Origin: Terrimonas ginsenosidimutans
Lineage (GTDB): Bacteria; Bacteroidota; Bacteroidia; Chitinophagales; Chitinophagaceae
NCBI RefSeq assembly: GCF_022012415.1
Contig: NZ_JAKLTR010000007.1
Location: forward strand, 1-64,000
Reading direction: 5' to 3'
Length of the DNA stretch: 64,000 nucleotides
The notes under the pieces were generated by a model that was not told the origin of the DNA, did no database searches, and saw nothing but the letters and a program-made list of their open reading frames with translations. Below, one piece after another: positions 16,475 to 24,024 of this stretch. Both the position numbers and the translations under genes were made by a program. How positions within the stretch are numbered: position 1 is the first letter of the stretch; each line of letters opens with the position of its first letter.

Positions 16475-17845
16475 ATGTCAACCTCCTTTACAGGCATCAA
16501 ACCCCGCCTGAGTATCGCTCAGATCATCAACATGAGCGTAGGATTTTTCGGAATTCAGTTCGGCTGGGATCTTCAGCGGGCGAACATGGGCCGGATCTAT
16601 GAGAACCTTGGCGCCAACCCCGAAGAAGTTCCTTTATTATTTCTCGCAGCACCGCTTACCGGCTTGATCGTTCAGCCGATCATCGGCTATCTCAGTGATC
16701 GTACCTGGCATCCGCGCTGGGGGAGAAGGCGGCCTTATTTTATGATAGGTGCCATTCTTAGTTCGATTGCCCTGATATTTATGCCACATAGCAGCGCCCT
16801 GTGGATGGCAGCTGGCCTGTTGTGGATCCTGGATACCTGCGGAAACATTGCGATGGAGCCGTTCCGTGCATTTGTGACAGATAAACTGCCGGATTCGCAA
16901 GTGAACCGCGGATTTATTATGCAGAGCCTGATGGTTGGAATAGGTGGCAGCATCGCCTCCGCACTACCGTGGATCATGAAGAACGTATTCGACATTTCCA
17001 ACACTTCGGAAAGAGGTGTGATCCCTGAAAATGTGAAGTGGTCATTTTATATCGGTGCATTCTTTTTCCTGTCTGCCGTTATGTATACGGTATTTACCAC
17101 AACAGAATATCCGCCATCTGCATCAGAAGAAAAAGAGAAAGATGGGAGAAAAGGAATTGCAGGAGGTGTTTCAGAGATCATGTCAGCCCTGGCGAACATG
17201 CCCGGCCAGATGAAACGCGTGGCGCTTGTACAGTTTTTTACGTGGCCTGGTTTGTTCCTGATGTGGTTTTATTATACAACTGCGGTTGCGGTCAATATCT
17301 TCCATGGCGTCGACGATAAAGATCCTGCGTATGCTGCCGGTGCAGACTTTGCAGGGCTCACACTTGCATTTTATAATGTGGTCACTTTTGCCTTTGCATT
17401 TGTACTTCCTTTTATTGCAGATAAACTTGGCCGGAAACTCACGCATTCACTTTGTTTGCTGGTAGGCGCACTTGGTCTTATCAGTGTAAGCTGGGTGGAG
17501 AACAGGTACATGTTGTATGTCTCAATGGCTGGTGTGGGTATTGCGTGGACGAGTATTCTCTCCATGCCTTATGCCATGCTGAGCGGAAGCCTGCCGCGCA
17601 ATAAGGTTGGGATCTATATGGGGATCTTTAACTTCTTTATAGTATTGCCGGAGATCCTCGCTTCGCTGGGCTTCAAAAGCGTGATGGTGCATGTGTTGAA
17701 CAATGACCGCATGCTGGCGATCCAGGTGGGAGGTATGCTGTTCGTTGTGGCGGCGATCCTTTGTTATACAGTCGTCAAAGAAAACAAAAAGCCAGATGAA
17801 GAAGACCTGGCCCGGCTCGAACTGGAAGAACAACGTCCGATCTGA
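16475..17845 (+). CDS. SLC45-like MFS transporter (sucrose/maltose-type)
   Basis: A 456-residue inner-membrane permease with about twelve helices. The N-terminal region FFGIQFGWDLQRANMGRIYE and the loop GYLSDRTWHPRWGRRRPYF, with its RWGRRRP signature, mark the glycoside-pentoside-hexuronide/SLC45 disaccharide branch. Family members import maltose, sucrose or other glucosides with protons. The ATG at 16475 is favoured; earlier in-frame codons lack family similarity. The SusA-like GH13 gene begins 31 bases after its stop, so the pair is very likely one operon for maltodextrin use. Confidence 0.88.
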   Translation: MSTSFTGIKPRLSIAQIINMSVGFFGIQFGWDLQRANMGRIYENLGANPEEVPLLFLAAPLTGLIVQPIIGYLSDRTWHPRWGRRRPYFMIGAILSSIALIFMPHSSALWMAAGLLWILDTCGNIAMEPFRAFVTDKLPDSQVNRGFIMQSLMVGIGGSIASALPWIMKNVFDISNTSERGVIPENVKWSFYIGAFFFLSAVMYTVFTTTEYPPSASEEKEKDGRKGIAGGVSEIMSALANMPGQMKRVALVQFFTWPGLFLMWFYYTTAVAVNIFHGVDDKDPAYAAGADFAGLTLAFYNVVTFAFAFVLPFIADKLGRKLTHSLCLLVGALGLISVSWVENRYMLYVSMAGVGIAWTSILSMPYAMLSGSLPRNKVGIYMGIFNFFIVLPEILASLGFKSVMVHVLNNDRMLAIQVGGMLFVVAAILCYTVVKENKKPDEEDLARLELEEQRPI

Positions 17846-17876
17846 TCTTAATTCTCTCTTACATAAAAATCTGCGC

Positions 17877-19754
17877 ATGAAAAAAACTGCCGCATTCATT
17901 TTTGCGATCATCATTTCATTGAATTGCTTTTCGCAGGAAATGCAATTATTCCCGACCAACTGGTTCACGGGTTTTAAGAATACTAAATTGCAACTGATCA
18001 TCCATCGTCAAGGCGTGGCCAACGATGTGCCGATGTATAAACTGACGCCGGCCGGAATGAAACTGGCCGATGGGATCACCATGAAAATGGTTCATCGTGC
18101 GGAGAATCCCAATTACCTGTTCCTTGATCTGGTGATCGACAAAGCGGCGAAACCCGGTGTGAGGAACATCAAACTTGGCCGGTTGAATTTTCAGTATGAA
18201 CTGAAAGCAAAAAATACGGGAAATAGCAAAACACGCGTCCAGGGAATCAACGCAAAAGACTTTGTATACCTGCTGATCCCTGACCGGTTTGCGAATGGCG
18301 ATGAGTCGAATGATATCGTGAAAGGTTACAGGGATGAAACGAGTGACCGGAAGAATAAATTTTCCCGCCATGGAGGCGATTTCAAAGGTGTCGAGAATCA
18401 TCTTGATTATTTCAATACACTGGGTGTAACTGCGATCTGGATGACACCGGTGATCGAAAATAACGTAACGCTGATGCATGAGTGGGGGAATAATGTTGCT
18501 GGATATCACGGCTACTGGTTTACTGATCATTACCAGATCGACAAACGACTGGGTGGCAATGATGGCTATCTTCAGCTTTGCGATGCTGCGCATAAGAAAG
18601 GCATCAAGATCATCCAGGACGCGGTGTACAATCACGTGAATAAAGAGCATTGGTCAGTACTGGATCCGCCAATGGCTGACTGGTTGAATAACTGGCCTTC
18701 ATTCACGGCACCCAATCACCGTGAAGAAACGCTGTTTGATCCCTACTCTTCTGCCTATGACAAAAAGAATATGCTCGATGGCTGGTTTACCGATCATCTT
18801 CCCGACCTCAACCAGCGCAATCCCTTTGTGGCCAACTTCCTGATACAACATGCGCTCTGGACAACAGAAACTTTCGGGATCGATGGCTGGAGAGTGGATA
18901 CATATAAATATGCTGATGAACCATTCCTGAACAATGTCAACAACGCCCTGTATGCAGAGTTTCCGGCGATCATGGTATTTGGTGAAGCCTGGGTGAACAC
19001 TGTGATCGGCAATGCGTATTTTACCAAAAACAATCTGAATGCACCCTTCAGTCATAATGCGAGAGGTGTGATTGACTTTCAGAGTTGTTTTGCAATCCTG
19101 TCAGCGATGAATCTTGCGAAAGGGTGGAATGATGGCGTGAGTAAGATCTATATGACACTCGCGCAGGATCTTGTTTACAAAGACCCGATGAACAATTGCA
19201 TCTTTATGGATAACCACGATATGGATCGTGTGTTCTCTGTGGTAGGAGAAGACTGGGATAAGATGAAAATGGGATATAATTTCCTGATGACACTGCGTGG
19301 CATTCCTCAATTATACTATGGAACAGAAGTGCTGATGAAGAATCTCAAAACAACCACCGATGCAATGGTAAGGGAAGATTTTCCGGGTGGCTGGAAAGGT
19401 GATTCAGCTAACAAATTTACAGATGCAGGAAGAACGGCTGCGGAGAAAGTTTCCTTTGATCATATCAGTAAACTTGGTCAGTTCCGCAGATCTTCTTCTG
19501 CCCTTACAACGGGCAAGACAACGCAGTTTGTGCCCAAGGACGGCGCTTATGTATATTTCAGGTATGATGCGAAGCAGACTGTGATGGTGGTGGCAAATAC
19601 AGGAGAGAAGGCATTCAAGCCGGACTGGAATGTATATGCTGAAAGAACAAATGGGTTTACGAAAGCAAGAGATGTGGTAACGGGAAAGGAGATCTCCCTT
19701 GCTTCAATAGAGGTGAAACCGAAAGACAGTTTTGTATTTGAACTGGTAAAATAA
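17877..19754 (+). CDS. GH13 alpha-amylase/neopullulanase, SusA-like, exported
   Basis: A 625-residue enzyme with a signal peptide (MKKTAAFIFAIIISLNCFSQ), so it is periplasmic. Residues 25-120 form the N-terminal cyclomaltodextrinase beta-sandwich, then the (beta/alpha)8 barrel, then a C-terminal beta domain. Catalytic residues: nucleophile Asp341 (DGWRVD), acid Glu370 (FGEAW), and Asp448 (DNHDMDR). It should cut maltodextrins, pullulan or cyclodextrins that pass the outer membrane. The permease just upstream would import the products, although the rest of the starch locus is 26 kb away. The ATG at 17877 sets the signal peptide in place. Confidence 0.93.
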   Translation: MKKTAAFIFAIIISLNCFSQEMQLFPTNWFTGFKNTKLQLIIHRQGVANDVPMYKLTPAGMKLADGITMKMVHRAENPNYLFLDLVIDKAAKPGVRNIKLGRLNFQYELKAKNTGNSKTRVQGINAKDFVYLLIPDRFANGDESNDIVKGYRDETSDRKNKFSRHGGDFKGVENHLDYFNTLGVTAIWMTPVIENNVTLMHEWGNNVAGYHGYWFTDHYQIDKRLGGNDGYLQLCDAAHKKGIKIIQDAVYNHVNKEHWSVLDPPMADWLNNWPSFTAPNHREETLFDPYSSAYDKKNMLDGWFTDHLPDLNQRNPFVANFLIQHALWTTETFGIDGWRVDTYKYADEPFLNNVNNALYAEFPAIMVFGEAWVNTVIGNAYFTKNNLNAPFSHNARGVIDFQSCFAILSAMNLAKGWNDGVSKIYMTLAQDLVYKDPMNNCIFMDNHDMDRVFSVVGEDWDKMKMGYNFLMTLRGIPQLYYGTEVLMKNLKTTTDAMVREDFPGGWKGDSANKFTDAGRTAAEKVSFDHISKLGQFRRSSSALTTGKTTQFVPKDGAYVYFRYDAKQTVMVVANTGEKAFKPDWNVYAERTNGFTKARDVVTGKEISLASIEVKPKDSFVFELVK

Positions 19755-19779
19755 TATTCCCGCCAGTGAACAAGCTCGC

Positions 19780-19835
19780 TATCGTCACGAAACCGATGTA
19801 TACCCCGGAGGCAATGCATAGGTTTCGTGACGATA
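19780..19835. terminator. Bidirectional hairpin between convergent genes
   Basis: A perfect 15-bp stem (19780-19794 with 19821-19835) with further loop pairing. It lies between the GH13 gene and the minus-strand alkyltransferase-like gene. The plus-strand copy is followed by A rather than T, so this may act by structure alone. Confidence 0.6.
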
Positions 19836-19848
19836 AAAAAAGTACCGG

Positions 19849-20178
19849 TTAAAATGCAATTTCTGTCAGCGGGTCCCAGAACTTCGTTTTGAAGTCGACA
19901 ACTTTGTCGTTTCGCACTTCAATACCTTCACTGCGTAATTTCTTTTCCCGGTAACCGTTATCATTTACCACGACTCCTGAGCTGTTCACTACGCGGTGAA
20001 CCGGCACCGGCACTTTCTCGTTCCCAACGAGGGACATCGCCCGGCCAACCATCCGGGCGCCGGATTTTAGTCCTACCGCTTTGGCAACGGCACCGTAACT
20101 TGTCACACGTCCTTTGGGTATCAGCCGCACGACTGCAAAAATGGCTTTGTAGATCTCCTGGTTATCTGAATTCATCAT
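19849..20178 (-). CDS. Alkyltransferase-like protein (ATL), MGMT family lacking the acceptor cysteine
   Basis: A 109-residue single-domain protein of the O6-alkylguanine-DNA alkyltransferase fold. The helix-turn-helix and finger motifs are present (GRVTSYGAVAKAVG, GARMVGRAMS), but the active-site PCHRV is replaced by PVHRVV, with Val in place of the alkyl-accepting Cys. ATL proteins bind O6-alkylguanine without repairing it and hand the lesion to nucleotide excision repair. Start is one of two adjacent ATGs at 20178 and 20175. It is divergent, by 64 bases, from an AlkA-like glycosylase. Confidence 0.88.
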   Translation of the reverse strand: MMNSDNQEIYKAIFAVVRLIPKGRVTSYGAVAKAVGLKSGARMVGRAMSLVGNEKVPVPVHRVVNSSGVVVNDNGYREKKLRSEGIEVRNDKVVDFKTKFWDPLTEIAF

Positions 20179-20242
20179 TGAATTTACGCAGGTTAAACAT
20201 GTTTGCCATCTTTTAAACCATGATCGTGGGCAATATGTTTTA

Positions 20243-20995
20243 ATGATCCGGGAACATGCAGGTTTTAACTCAACAGCGCAGGCGTGGGCGCTGACTCTTT
20301 TGATCAATAAAATTGACATAGTGAAAAGCGGCATCGAAAAAAAGTCCGGGGTTCCGGAGACATTCAGCAGCGAGAACTTTCAAACGATCTGCGATCGGCT
20401 TGGGAGGAAAGACAAAGCATTAAGGCAGGTATTGCAGGCCCATGGTTATCCTCCGATGTGGACGCGGAAAAATAATTTTGAGACGCTTGTGCATATCATA
20501 CTTGAACAACAGGTATCGCTGGCATCAGCACTTGCGGCATTGAACAAGTTAAAGGAGAAGATCAAGCGAATTACACCCTCAAGAGTACTTGACCTTACTG
20601 ATGAAGAAATGAGAGCCTGCTATGTAAGCAGGCAAAAGATGGTTTATATCAGGGGTTTAGCTGAATCGATCCGTAAAGGACATACAGATCTTAAAAAGTT
20701 AAGCAAGCAGTCAAATGAAAAAGTGCGGGAAGAGCTTATCGTGTTAAAAGGCATCGGCAACTGGACGATAGACGTGTACCTGATGTTCGCGCTTCAGCGA
20801 ACCGATCTCTTTCCCATCGGAGACCTGGCAGCCGTGAATGCATTGAAACGGGTGAAGAACCTGGCAAAGGATACTTCCAGGGAAGATATGCTGAAGGTCA
20901 GTGAAGGTTGGGCTCCTTTCAGAACCGTGGCGACGATGATCTTATGGCATTATTATCTGTCAAATACCGGAAAGAAAATAGCTCCGGTTGAATAG
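20243..20995 (+). CDS. DNA-3-methyladenine glycosylase, AlkA-like (HhH-GPD)
   Basis: A 250-residue DNA repair enzyme that removes alkylated purines. The helix-hairpin-helix LKGIGNWTIDVYLMFAL is followed by the catalytic Asp194 in FPIGDLAA; the upstream helices include LVHIILEQQVSLASA, typical of the AlkA/MAG branch. There is no N-terminal Ada-like or AlkA N-domain, so this is the compact form. The gene is divergent from the ATL gene and both deal with alkylated DNA. The first ~25 residues look non-conserved, so the true start could be a later codon. Confidence 0.88.
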   Translation: MIREHAGFNSTAQAWALTLLINKIDIVKSGIEKKSGVPETFSSENFQTICDRLGRKDKALRQVLQAHGYPPMWTRKNNFETLVHIILEQQVSLASALAALNKLKEKIKRITPSRVLDLTDEEMRACYVSRQKMVYIRGLAESIRKGHTDLKKLSKQSNEKVREELIVLKGIGNWTIDVYLMFALQRTDLFPIGDLAAVNALKRVKNLAKDTSREDMLKVSEGWAPFRTVATMILWHYYLSNTGKKIAPVE

Positions 20996-20996
20996 C

Positions 20997-21138
20997 GATA
21001 GCCGATGCAGACAGCCGATGGCCGATGGCCGGTGCCACATTTGGATGGAAGCTATTGCTGCTGATTGGTATAGTGTATAGGGATTAATCGTTGTATTTTC
21101 GGCCATCGTCCATCGGCCATCGTTCATCGGCCATCGTC
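20997..21138. repeat. GGCCATC/GGCCGAT heptamer inverted repeat
   Basis: Left arm 20997-21034 is made of GATGGCC-type 7-base units and right arm 21101-21138 of GGCCATC, GTCCATC and GTTCATC units. They are inverted copies and flank a 66-base centre. The block separates the convergent glycosylase and DinB genes. It resembles the 6328-6607 block in design but not in sequence. Confidence 0.85.
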
Positions 21139-21170
21139 TTTAATAAATCCGTGTACTCCGGATCTTTAAC

Positions 21171-21818
21171 TCAACGCTTCTTCATTGCTTTCGGAAATCG
21201 GGGATCATTGATGAGCTGACGGATCTGTTCACTGTGCCGTATACAATGCGAGAGCATCCACAACGCCTGCTGATGCAGGTCACGAATATCCCTTTTACCG
21301 GACGCATCTTTCCTGAAAACGTAGTAAGCCCGCATGTTGAGACTGTTATTGCGTACAAAAAAATCTTTCGAGAGGGTTCTTGCTGTGGTAAATACCCTCC
21401 AGCATGTTTCTTTATCACAGTAACGTTTGAGAGGGAGATTGGTACCACGCGCATGACCTTTTGCCGGGTCTGTGGCATAAGCGATCGCTTTTTCATCGCC
21501 TCCTTTTGTAGAGTCCTGGTAAGATGCGGGCATTTCGGGTTGAGAGGTTGCCCACCAGAATTCGCGGACATACCCTTCTTCGATGAGACCGAGATGTTCA
21601 ATGATGTCGTTCACCGACCATGTATTGCTATCCGGCCTGTAGAAAAATTGCTTTTCCGTCAATGGGCTGATAAGAGCGCGGATCGTCTCCTGCGTCGAGT
21701 CCAGGGATCGCATGATGGATGCTTTTTCCTCACTGGTCCATTGCTTCAAAGGCGTCTGTGCCTGAACGGAGGATAGAAACTGGGTGGAAATAAGTATGCT
21801 CAGAATGATTGCCCGCAT
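21171..21818 (-). CDS. Exported DinB-family protein
   Basis: A 215-residue protein. A signal peptide (MRAIILSILISTQFLSSVQA) is followed by a DinB-like four-helix bundle: TQETIRALISPLTEKQFFYR, WSVNDIIEHLGLIEE with a metal-binding His, and HQQALWMLSHCIRHSEQI with the second His pair. DinB/YfiT proteins bind a divalent metal and many are thiol-dependent transferases; the role of exported members is unknown. The signal peptide makes a periplasmic location likely. Confidence 0.82.
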   Translation of the reverse strand: MRAIILSILISTQFLSSVQAQTPLKQWTSEEKASIMRSLDSTQETIRALISPLTEKQFFYRPDSNTWSVNDIIEHLGLIEEGYVREFWWATSQPEMPASYQDSTKGGDEKAIAYATDPAKGHARGTNLPLKRYCDKETCWRVFTTARTLSKDFFVRNNSLNMRAYYVFRKDASGKRDIRDLHQQALWMLSHCIRHSEQIRQLINDPRFPKAMKKR

Positions 21819-22238
21819 AAAATAGTTTTCTGGTTAACGCACCGGACGCCAGCAAAGCGCCGGCCCGGAGCGGTGCAATATAGCACGGGTGCAGCGTGCT
21901 GGCACAGGGTATTTAGTATTTGGCAGGTTGATGCTGGTAATTTGCGTGGTAGGCACGGGTAGTAGAGTTTCACGAAATCATTCTTCTGAAGGCCCGGGAG
22001 TTGACTGAGGCAAAGCAAACGTGTGTCCATTCAGCCGTTCCGGTTGGCAGAAGGGAAGGGAAGGGCTTTGAATGAAACCCAATGTCGTTTAGTTCGAAGA
22101 GTTTGTTCCGGCCGGGACAACCGGATAATGGCTTCGCTCAACGACATAGAATTGAAATCGTATGTTTGTATGTTGTAAGCACACAAACCTGCGGCTCATT
22201 CATGAACTTTGTGTGGCTTAAACGAGTAAGGTTTAAAT
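21819..22238. other. Gap of 420 bases without a supported gene
   Basis: It lies between the divergent DinB and sigma-54 activator genes, so it should hold both promoters. An imperfect inverted repeat (ATGTCGTTTAG...CGAAG near 22083-22099 with CTTCG...CAACGACAT near 22133-22147) is the only clear structure. No TAnnTTTG box at a good distance from either start was found. Confidence 0.55.
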
Positions 22239-23588
22239 ATGACAACAGGTAAAATTTTGATCATAGATGATGAAGAGCAGTTGCGTAAACTGCTTTCCCG
22301 CATCATTTCACTGGAAGGTTTTACGGTCAGTGAGACGGGGACTCTCAAAGACGGAATGAATTTATTGCACCGGCAATCTGTTGATGTGATACTGTGTGAT
22401 GTCAGGCTTCCCGATGGCAATGGAGTTGACTTCGTGAAAACGGTCAAAGCATCTTATCCTTCGATTGAGATAATTCTGCTGACGGCTTACGGAAATATTG
22501 CGGACGGTGTTAAAGCCATCAAGAATGGTGCTTTTGATTATATCACCAAAGGCGACGATAACGACCGGATCATTCCTTTGCTTCACCAGGCAGTGGATCA
22601 GGCGGTTCATTCTAAAAAAACAGCTATTAAGATCAGCCAGGCTTCTGTGGTCGATTTCGGATCAATCATAGGAGAAAGCCCTGCCATAAAGAATGCGGTA
22701 AAACTTGCGCAGCGGATAGCTCCCAATGATGCTACCGTTTTGTTGCTGGGAGAAACCGGGTCAGGTAAAGAAGTGTTTGCCTCTGCTATTCATGAGAACA
22801 GCCTGCGGAAGGGCAAGGCAATGGTGGCGATCAACTGCAGTGCGTTCAATAAAGAACTGCTGGAAGGGGAATTGTTTGGCCATAAGGCCGGTGCCTATAC
22901 CGGTGCGATGAAGGACAAGAAAGGGCTTGTGGAAGTTGCAGACGGTGGTACGCTGTTCCTGGATGAGATCGGTGAAATGAATATTGATCTCCAGGCAAAA
23001 ATGCTACGGGTGCTGGAAAATGGAGAGTATATCAAGCTAGGCGACACCAGGGTTTCCAAAACGAACATCAGGATCATTGCGGCCACCAACAGAAACCTTG
23101 AAAAAGAGATCGAACAGGGGCATTTCCGGAGCGATCTGTATTACCGGTTAAATGTATTTACGATAGACCTGCCTTCCTTGCAGGAAAGGAAAGACGATAT
23201 TCCATTACTTGTTAAGTATTTTCTTGACCGGTTTTCAGAGAAGGCAAATAAGGAACCTGTGCTGGTTAGCAGATCTGCGATGCAACTGCTGCAGAATTAT
23301 TCCTGGAAAGGAAATATCCGGGAATTAAAGAATGTGCTGGAGCGGGCCGTGATACTGGTAGACGGGTCTGAGATCCTGCCCGAACACTTGCCTTATGATA
23401 TTCAGAAACAGAATGCGGCACCGCATCCGGAATTGTCTCTCGCTGCTGTGGAGAAACAGCATATCCAAAAGATTCTTGTACATACCAACGGAAATAAAGC
23501 AAGGGCCGCCCGGCTTTTGGAGATAGGCCTCGCAACGCTCTACCGCAAAATGGAAGAGTACGCGATCCCTTCCGTCTTATCAAAATGA
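22239..23588 (+). CDS. Sigma-54-dependent response regulator (NtrC family), probable kdp regulator
   Basis: A 449-residue activator with three domains: receiver (1-120, Asp10, Asp11, phospho-acceptor Asp54 in VILCDVRLPDG), AAA+ (about 140-375) and a Fis-type helix-turn-helix (KARAARLLEIGLATLYRKM). The AAA+ part has Walker A GETGSGKE and Walker B GGTLFLDEIGEM; the sigma-54 contact loop reads GAYTGA instead of GAFTGA. It stands directly before the kdp genes, where many other bacteria carry the OmpR-type KdpE. The partner kinase may be the one at 32196. Confidence 0.93.
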   Translation: MTTGKILIIDDEEQLRKLLSRIISLEGFTVSETGTLKDGMNLLHRQSVDVILCDVRLPDGNGVDFVKTVKASYPSIEIILLTAYGNIADGVKAIKNGAFDYITKGDDNDRIIPLLHQAVDQAVHSKKTAIKISQASVVDFGSIIGESPAIKNAVKLAQRIAPNDATVLLLGETGSGKEVFASAIHENSLRKGKAMVAINCSAFNKELLEGELFGHKAGAYTGAMKDKKGLVEVADGGTLFLDEIGEMNIDLQAKMLRVLENGEYIKLGDTRVSKTNIRIIAATNRNLEKEIEQGHFRSDLYYRLNVFTIDLPSLQERKDDIPLLVKYFLDRFSEKANKEPVLVSRSAMQLLQNYSWKGNIRELKNVLERAVILVDGSEILPEHLPYDIQKQNAAPHPELSLAAVEKQHIQKILVHTNGNKARAARLLEIGLATLYRKMEEYAIPSVLSK

Positions 23589-23617
23589 TAACACACCTTC
23601 TCAAAATGAGAAGGTGT
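23577..23617. promoter_or_regulatory. Two adjacent TCAAAATGA palindromes; candidate activator sites or terminator
   Basis: TTATCAAAATGATAA (23577-23591, overlapping the stop of the regulator gene) and ACACCTTCTC-AAAAT-GAGAAGGTGT (23593-23617) share a TCAAAATGA core. The second is followed by TTTTTG and also fits an intrinsic terminator of the regulator gene. Related sequence lies ahead of the second kdp operon near 29951. A canonical -24/-12 (GG-N10-GC) promoter was searched for in 23620-23850 and not found. Confidence 0.5.
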
Positions 23618-23657
23618 TTTTGTTTCCGGCATATCCAATTATTTTCCTGTCTCCGGC

Positions 23658-23680
23658 AAATGCTTGTCCAGCAAGCATTT
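23658..23680. promoter_or_regulatory. Perfect 9-bp hairpin in the kdp leader
   Basis: AAATGCTTG (23658-23666) pairs with CAAGCATTT (23672-23680) over a 5-base loop. It lies between the regulator gene and the first kdp gene and is not followed by T. It may be a protein site or leader structure; function unknown. Confidence 0.4.
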
Positions 23681-23736
23681 CAGGATAGCTCTCCACGCCA
23701 AGGTTCCCGGTATGGCATTTGGCCATTAGCGGAACG

Positions 23737-23868
23737 ATGAAAAGAAAAAGAAGTATACCTGGAAGTATCGCAATCACCATGATATGGTTGATCGCGCCGG
23801 CATTGGTGTACGCTGATCCCTGTCATTTCACCTGCATAAACAATCAACTATGTTATATCTGCTACTGA
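23737..23868 (+). CDS. Possible 43-residue peptide ahead of the kdp genes
   Basis: An ATG at 23737 opens 43 codons: a basic start (MKRKRS), a hydrophobic stretch (IAITMIWLIAPALVYA) and a Cys-rich tail (CHFTC, CYICY). It overlaps the next short gene by 19 bases in another frame. The signal-peptide-like shape is suggestive, but nothing else supports translation. Confidence 0.2.
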   Translation: MKRKRSIPGSIAITMIWLIAPALVYADPCHFTCINNQLCYICY

Positions 23869-23933
23869 TCGCCTGCGGGCTTATTTGCTTCTGGATATTT
23901 TATAAAACAATTGACTGGTTTGAAAAAATCTAA
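23850..23933 (+). CDS. 27-residue membrane micropeptide in the kdp operon
   Basis: The peptide starts MLYLLLIACGLICFWIFYK and ends TIDWFEKI. It has a single membrane helix followed by a short amphipathic tail, and sits 8 bases before kdpF in the same direction. Its size, position and layout resemble KdpF but the sequence is different, so the operon seems to start with two tiny membrane proteins. It may stabilise the KdpABC complex or be a paralogous subunit; this is inference. It is easily missed by gene callers. Confidence 0.65.
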   Translation: MLYLLLIACGLICFWIFYKTIDWFEKI

Positions 23934-23941
23934 TCCACATT

Positions 23942-24019
23942 ATGACATTACTATTCATTTTATCAATCGCCGTATTAGGATACCTCCTTTACGTTTTAAT
24001 TAAACCCGAAAAATTCTAG
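23942..24019 (+). CDS. kdpF: KdpF, small subunit of the potassium-transporting ATPase
   Basis: A 25-residue peptide with one membrane helix and the characteristic ending GYLLYVLIKPEKF, nearly identical to the C-terminus of KdpF in other bacteria. KdpF stabilises the KdpABC complex through lipid-like contacts with KdpA. It lies 5 bases before kdpA. Short enough to be skipped by most annotation pipelines. Confidence 0.9.
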   Translation: MTLLFILSIAVLGYLLYVLIKPEKF

Positions 24020-24024
24020 TTACT

